Source: Firmicutes bacterium UBA1535 (GTDB lineage: Bacteria; Bacillota; Clostridia; Tissierellales; Sedimentibacteraceae). Taken from it: a stretch of DNA of 7,858 bases. A program made the translations under genes and the position numbers. Shown one piece after another: positions 7,405-7,858 of this stretch. How positions within the stretch are numbered: the stretch's first letter is position 1; every line of letters begins with the position of its first letter. The DNA lies in contig DCPV01000176.1 of NCBI GenBank assembly GCA_002323775.1, forward strand, positions 871-8,728. Reading direction: 5' to 3'. The notes beneath the pieces are model-generated. The model searched no databases. It worked only from the letters and a program-made list of their open reading frames with translations, and had not been told where the DNA came from.

Positions 7405-7548
7405 ATGAAAAAACTAATTCTAATACTAGGTGGAATTTTGCTAGGATGCTTCATATTTGGACTGCTCTTGAATGATGATTCAAGCATAAAGAGTTCGGTT
7501 AAAAAAGTTATGCAATATGAAATAGACCAGTATAAGCAAATTCCTTGA
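7405..7548 (+). CDS. 47-residue membrane microprotein, paralogue of the preceding gene
   Basis: The protein begins MKKLILILGGILLGC, continues hydrophobic to about residue 22, then has a 25-residue polar tail (NDDSSIKSSVKK and onward). It shares MKKxIxILGxILLG with the 51-residue protein 20 bp upstream, which suggests tandem duplication. LLGC (12-15) fits a loose lipobox after a short K-rich n-region, so Cys15 could be lipidated; however, the residues after it (FIFGLLL) are hydrophobic, which is unusual for a mature lipoprotein and also fits a plain membrane anchor. The ribosome binding site is weak (TTAGGG, 7392-7397, 7 nt before ATG), so translation may depend on coupling to the gene before it. 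The function is unknown; the context suggests a pilus-related subunit or accessory. Confidence 0.6.
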   Translation: MKKLILILGGILLGCFIFGLLLNDDSSIKSSVKKVMQYEIDQYKQIP

Positions 7549-7579
7549 AAAAGTGTTGTGTAACAAGTTGATGAATTGT

Positions 7580-7695
7580 AAAGGAGGGCAGAGTAGCCTA
7601 TAATCTAAGTTATGCAAATTTTGATGTTAATATAGTAATGAGCAATCATTGGCTGATAGCAAAATTATAAATTATAGGCTCTCTAAAGTTTTAAT
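7580..7695 (+). promoter_or_regulatory. Shine-Dalgarno plus 95-nt structured RNA element in front of the third small gene
   Basis: AAAGGAGG (7580-7587) is a perfect Shine-Dalgarno, yet the next gene starts at 7696, 108 nt away, and no Shine-Dalgarno lies near that ATG. The stretch 7590-7684 folds on itself. AGAG plus AGCCTATAAT (7590-7593, 7595-7604) pairs with ATTATAGGCT plus CTCT (7671-7684), giving 14 bp with one bulged T (7594). TTAT/ATAA (7610-7613/7667-7670) and AATTTTG/CAAAATT (7617-7623/7660-7666) continue the helix. AATGA-GCAA-TCATT (7637-7650) caps it with a GNRA-type tetraloop. When folded, about 13 nt separate the Shine-Dalgarno from the AUG. It may be a ribosome-bridging hairpin, a riboswitch-like regulator or an inserted palindromic element. 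Confidence 0.65.
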
Positions 7696-7858
7696 ATGAA
7701 GCAATTAATTGTAACAGTTGCAGTTTTTATATTATTAATGGCTGTTATCATACAAATACCATTAGAAATGCTTAACTACGAAAGAAGACAAGCGGTGATG
7801 TTTTATGTAAACAATGCCAAAGAAAAGGCAAAGCAAGAGGGCTGTTATACAGAAGCAA
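7696..7858 (+). CDS. Partial small membrane-anchored protein, putative pilin-like subunit (C-terminus beyond window)
   Basis: Fifty-four codons are visible before the window ends. MKQ is followed by a hydrophobic segment at about 4-22 (VTVAVFILLMAVII), then PLEMLNYERRQAVMFYVNNAKEKAKQEG, which looks like a charged amphipathic helix continuing from the membrane segment. A hydrophobic N-terminal helix running into a long amphipathic helix is the general shape of pilins and pseudopilins, but there is no leader before the hydrophobic segment and no obvious prepilin peptidase site. I do not recognise a named family. Its start is supported by the hairpin-bridged Shine-Dalgarno rather than a nearby one. 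The context is the 3' part of a Tad-like operon. Confidence 0.65.
   Translation, partial: MKQLIVTVAVFILLMAVIIQIPLEMLNYERRQAVMFYVNNAKEKAKQEGCYTEA

Noticed and set aside
7612..7635. ATG at 7612 as a gene start after the 7580 Shine-Dalgarno
   Set aside because: It gives seven codons before TAG and lies 24 nt from the Shine-Dalgarno, within the folded element.
7590..7684. Known c-di-GMP-I riboswitch, which would suit a pilus operon
   Set aside because: I do not see the conserved core segments of that class; the fold is a simple long hairpin instead.
7579..7688. TAAAG at both ends of the 95-nt element (7579-7583 and 7684-7688) as a target-site duplication of a small mobile palindrome
   Set aside because: Five AT-rich bases are weak evidence, the first copy is part of the Shine-Dalgarno, and no second copy of the element is seen in the window.

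Overview
The window is an AT-rich stretch (about 30% G+C, judged by eye) with strong AAGGAGG-type ribosome binding sites and tightly packed genes on one strand. Together with the gene content (a Tad-type pilus machine with no outer-membrane secretin), this points to a low-GC Gram-positive bacterium of the Clostridia or a related class. A cluster of Spo0A-box-like heptamers in front of the first gene fits an endospore former or a relative, but I cannot name the species.

Layout: positions 1-86 fold into a long imperfect hairpin followed by T-runs, probably the terminator of a gene upstream of the window. Positions 121-175 hold a candidate promoter with three Spo0A-box-like heptamers. Six genes of one operon follow: a large degenerate MinD/CpaE-like protein (207-1736), a SAF-domain CpaB-like membrane protein (1802-2536), a second degenerate CpaE/TadZ-like protein (2557-3714), a CpaF/TadA-type secretion ATPase with an altered P-loop (3765-5279), and the two inner-membrane platform proteins, TadB-like (5276-6238) and TadC-like (6250-7134). 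Next come two tiny paralogous single-pass membrane proteins of 51 and 47 residues (7229-7384 and 7405-7548), then the start of a third small membrane protein (7696 to beyond the window end). These three are candidate pilin or pseudopilin-like subunits, but none shows a classical Flp prepilin cleavage motif.

Working model (inference): the CpaF-like ATPase powers the TadB/TadC platform, the two CpaE-like proteins place or regulate the machine at the membrane, CpaB stabilises it on the outside, and the small proteins are the assembled or accessory subunits.

The least expected signal is at the 3' end. Two of the three small genes have a perfect AAAGGAGG Shine-Dalgarno placed far too far upstream of the start codon (30 and 108 nt). 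In both cases an RNA hairpin fills the gap and would bring the Shine-Dalgarno and AUG together. The second hairpin is a 95-nt element with a 14-bp basal stem and a GCAA tetraloop. This looks like a local system of structure-bridged translation initiation for the subunit genes.
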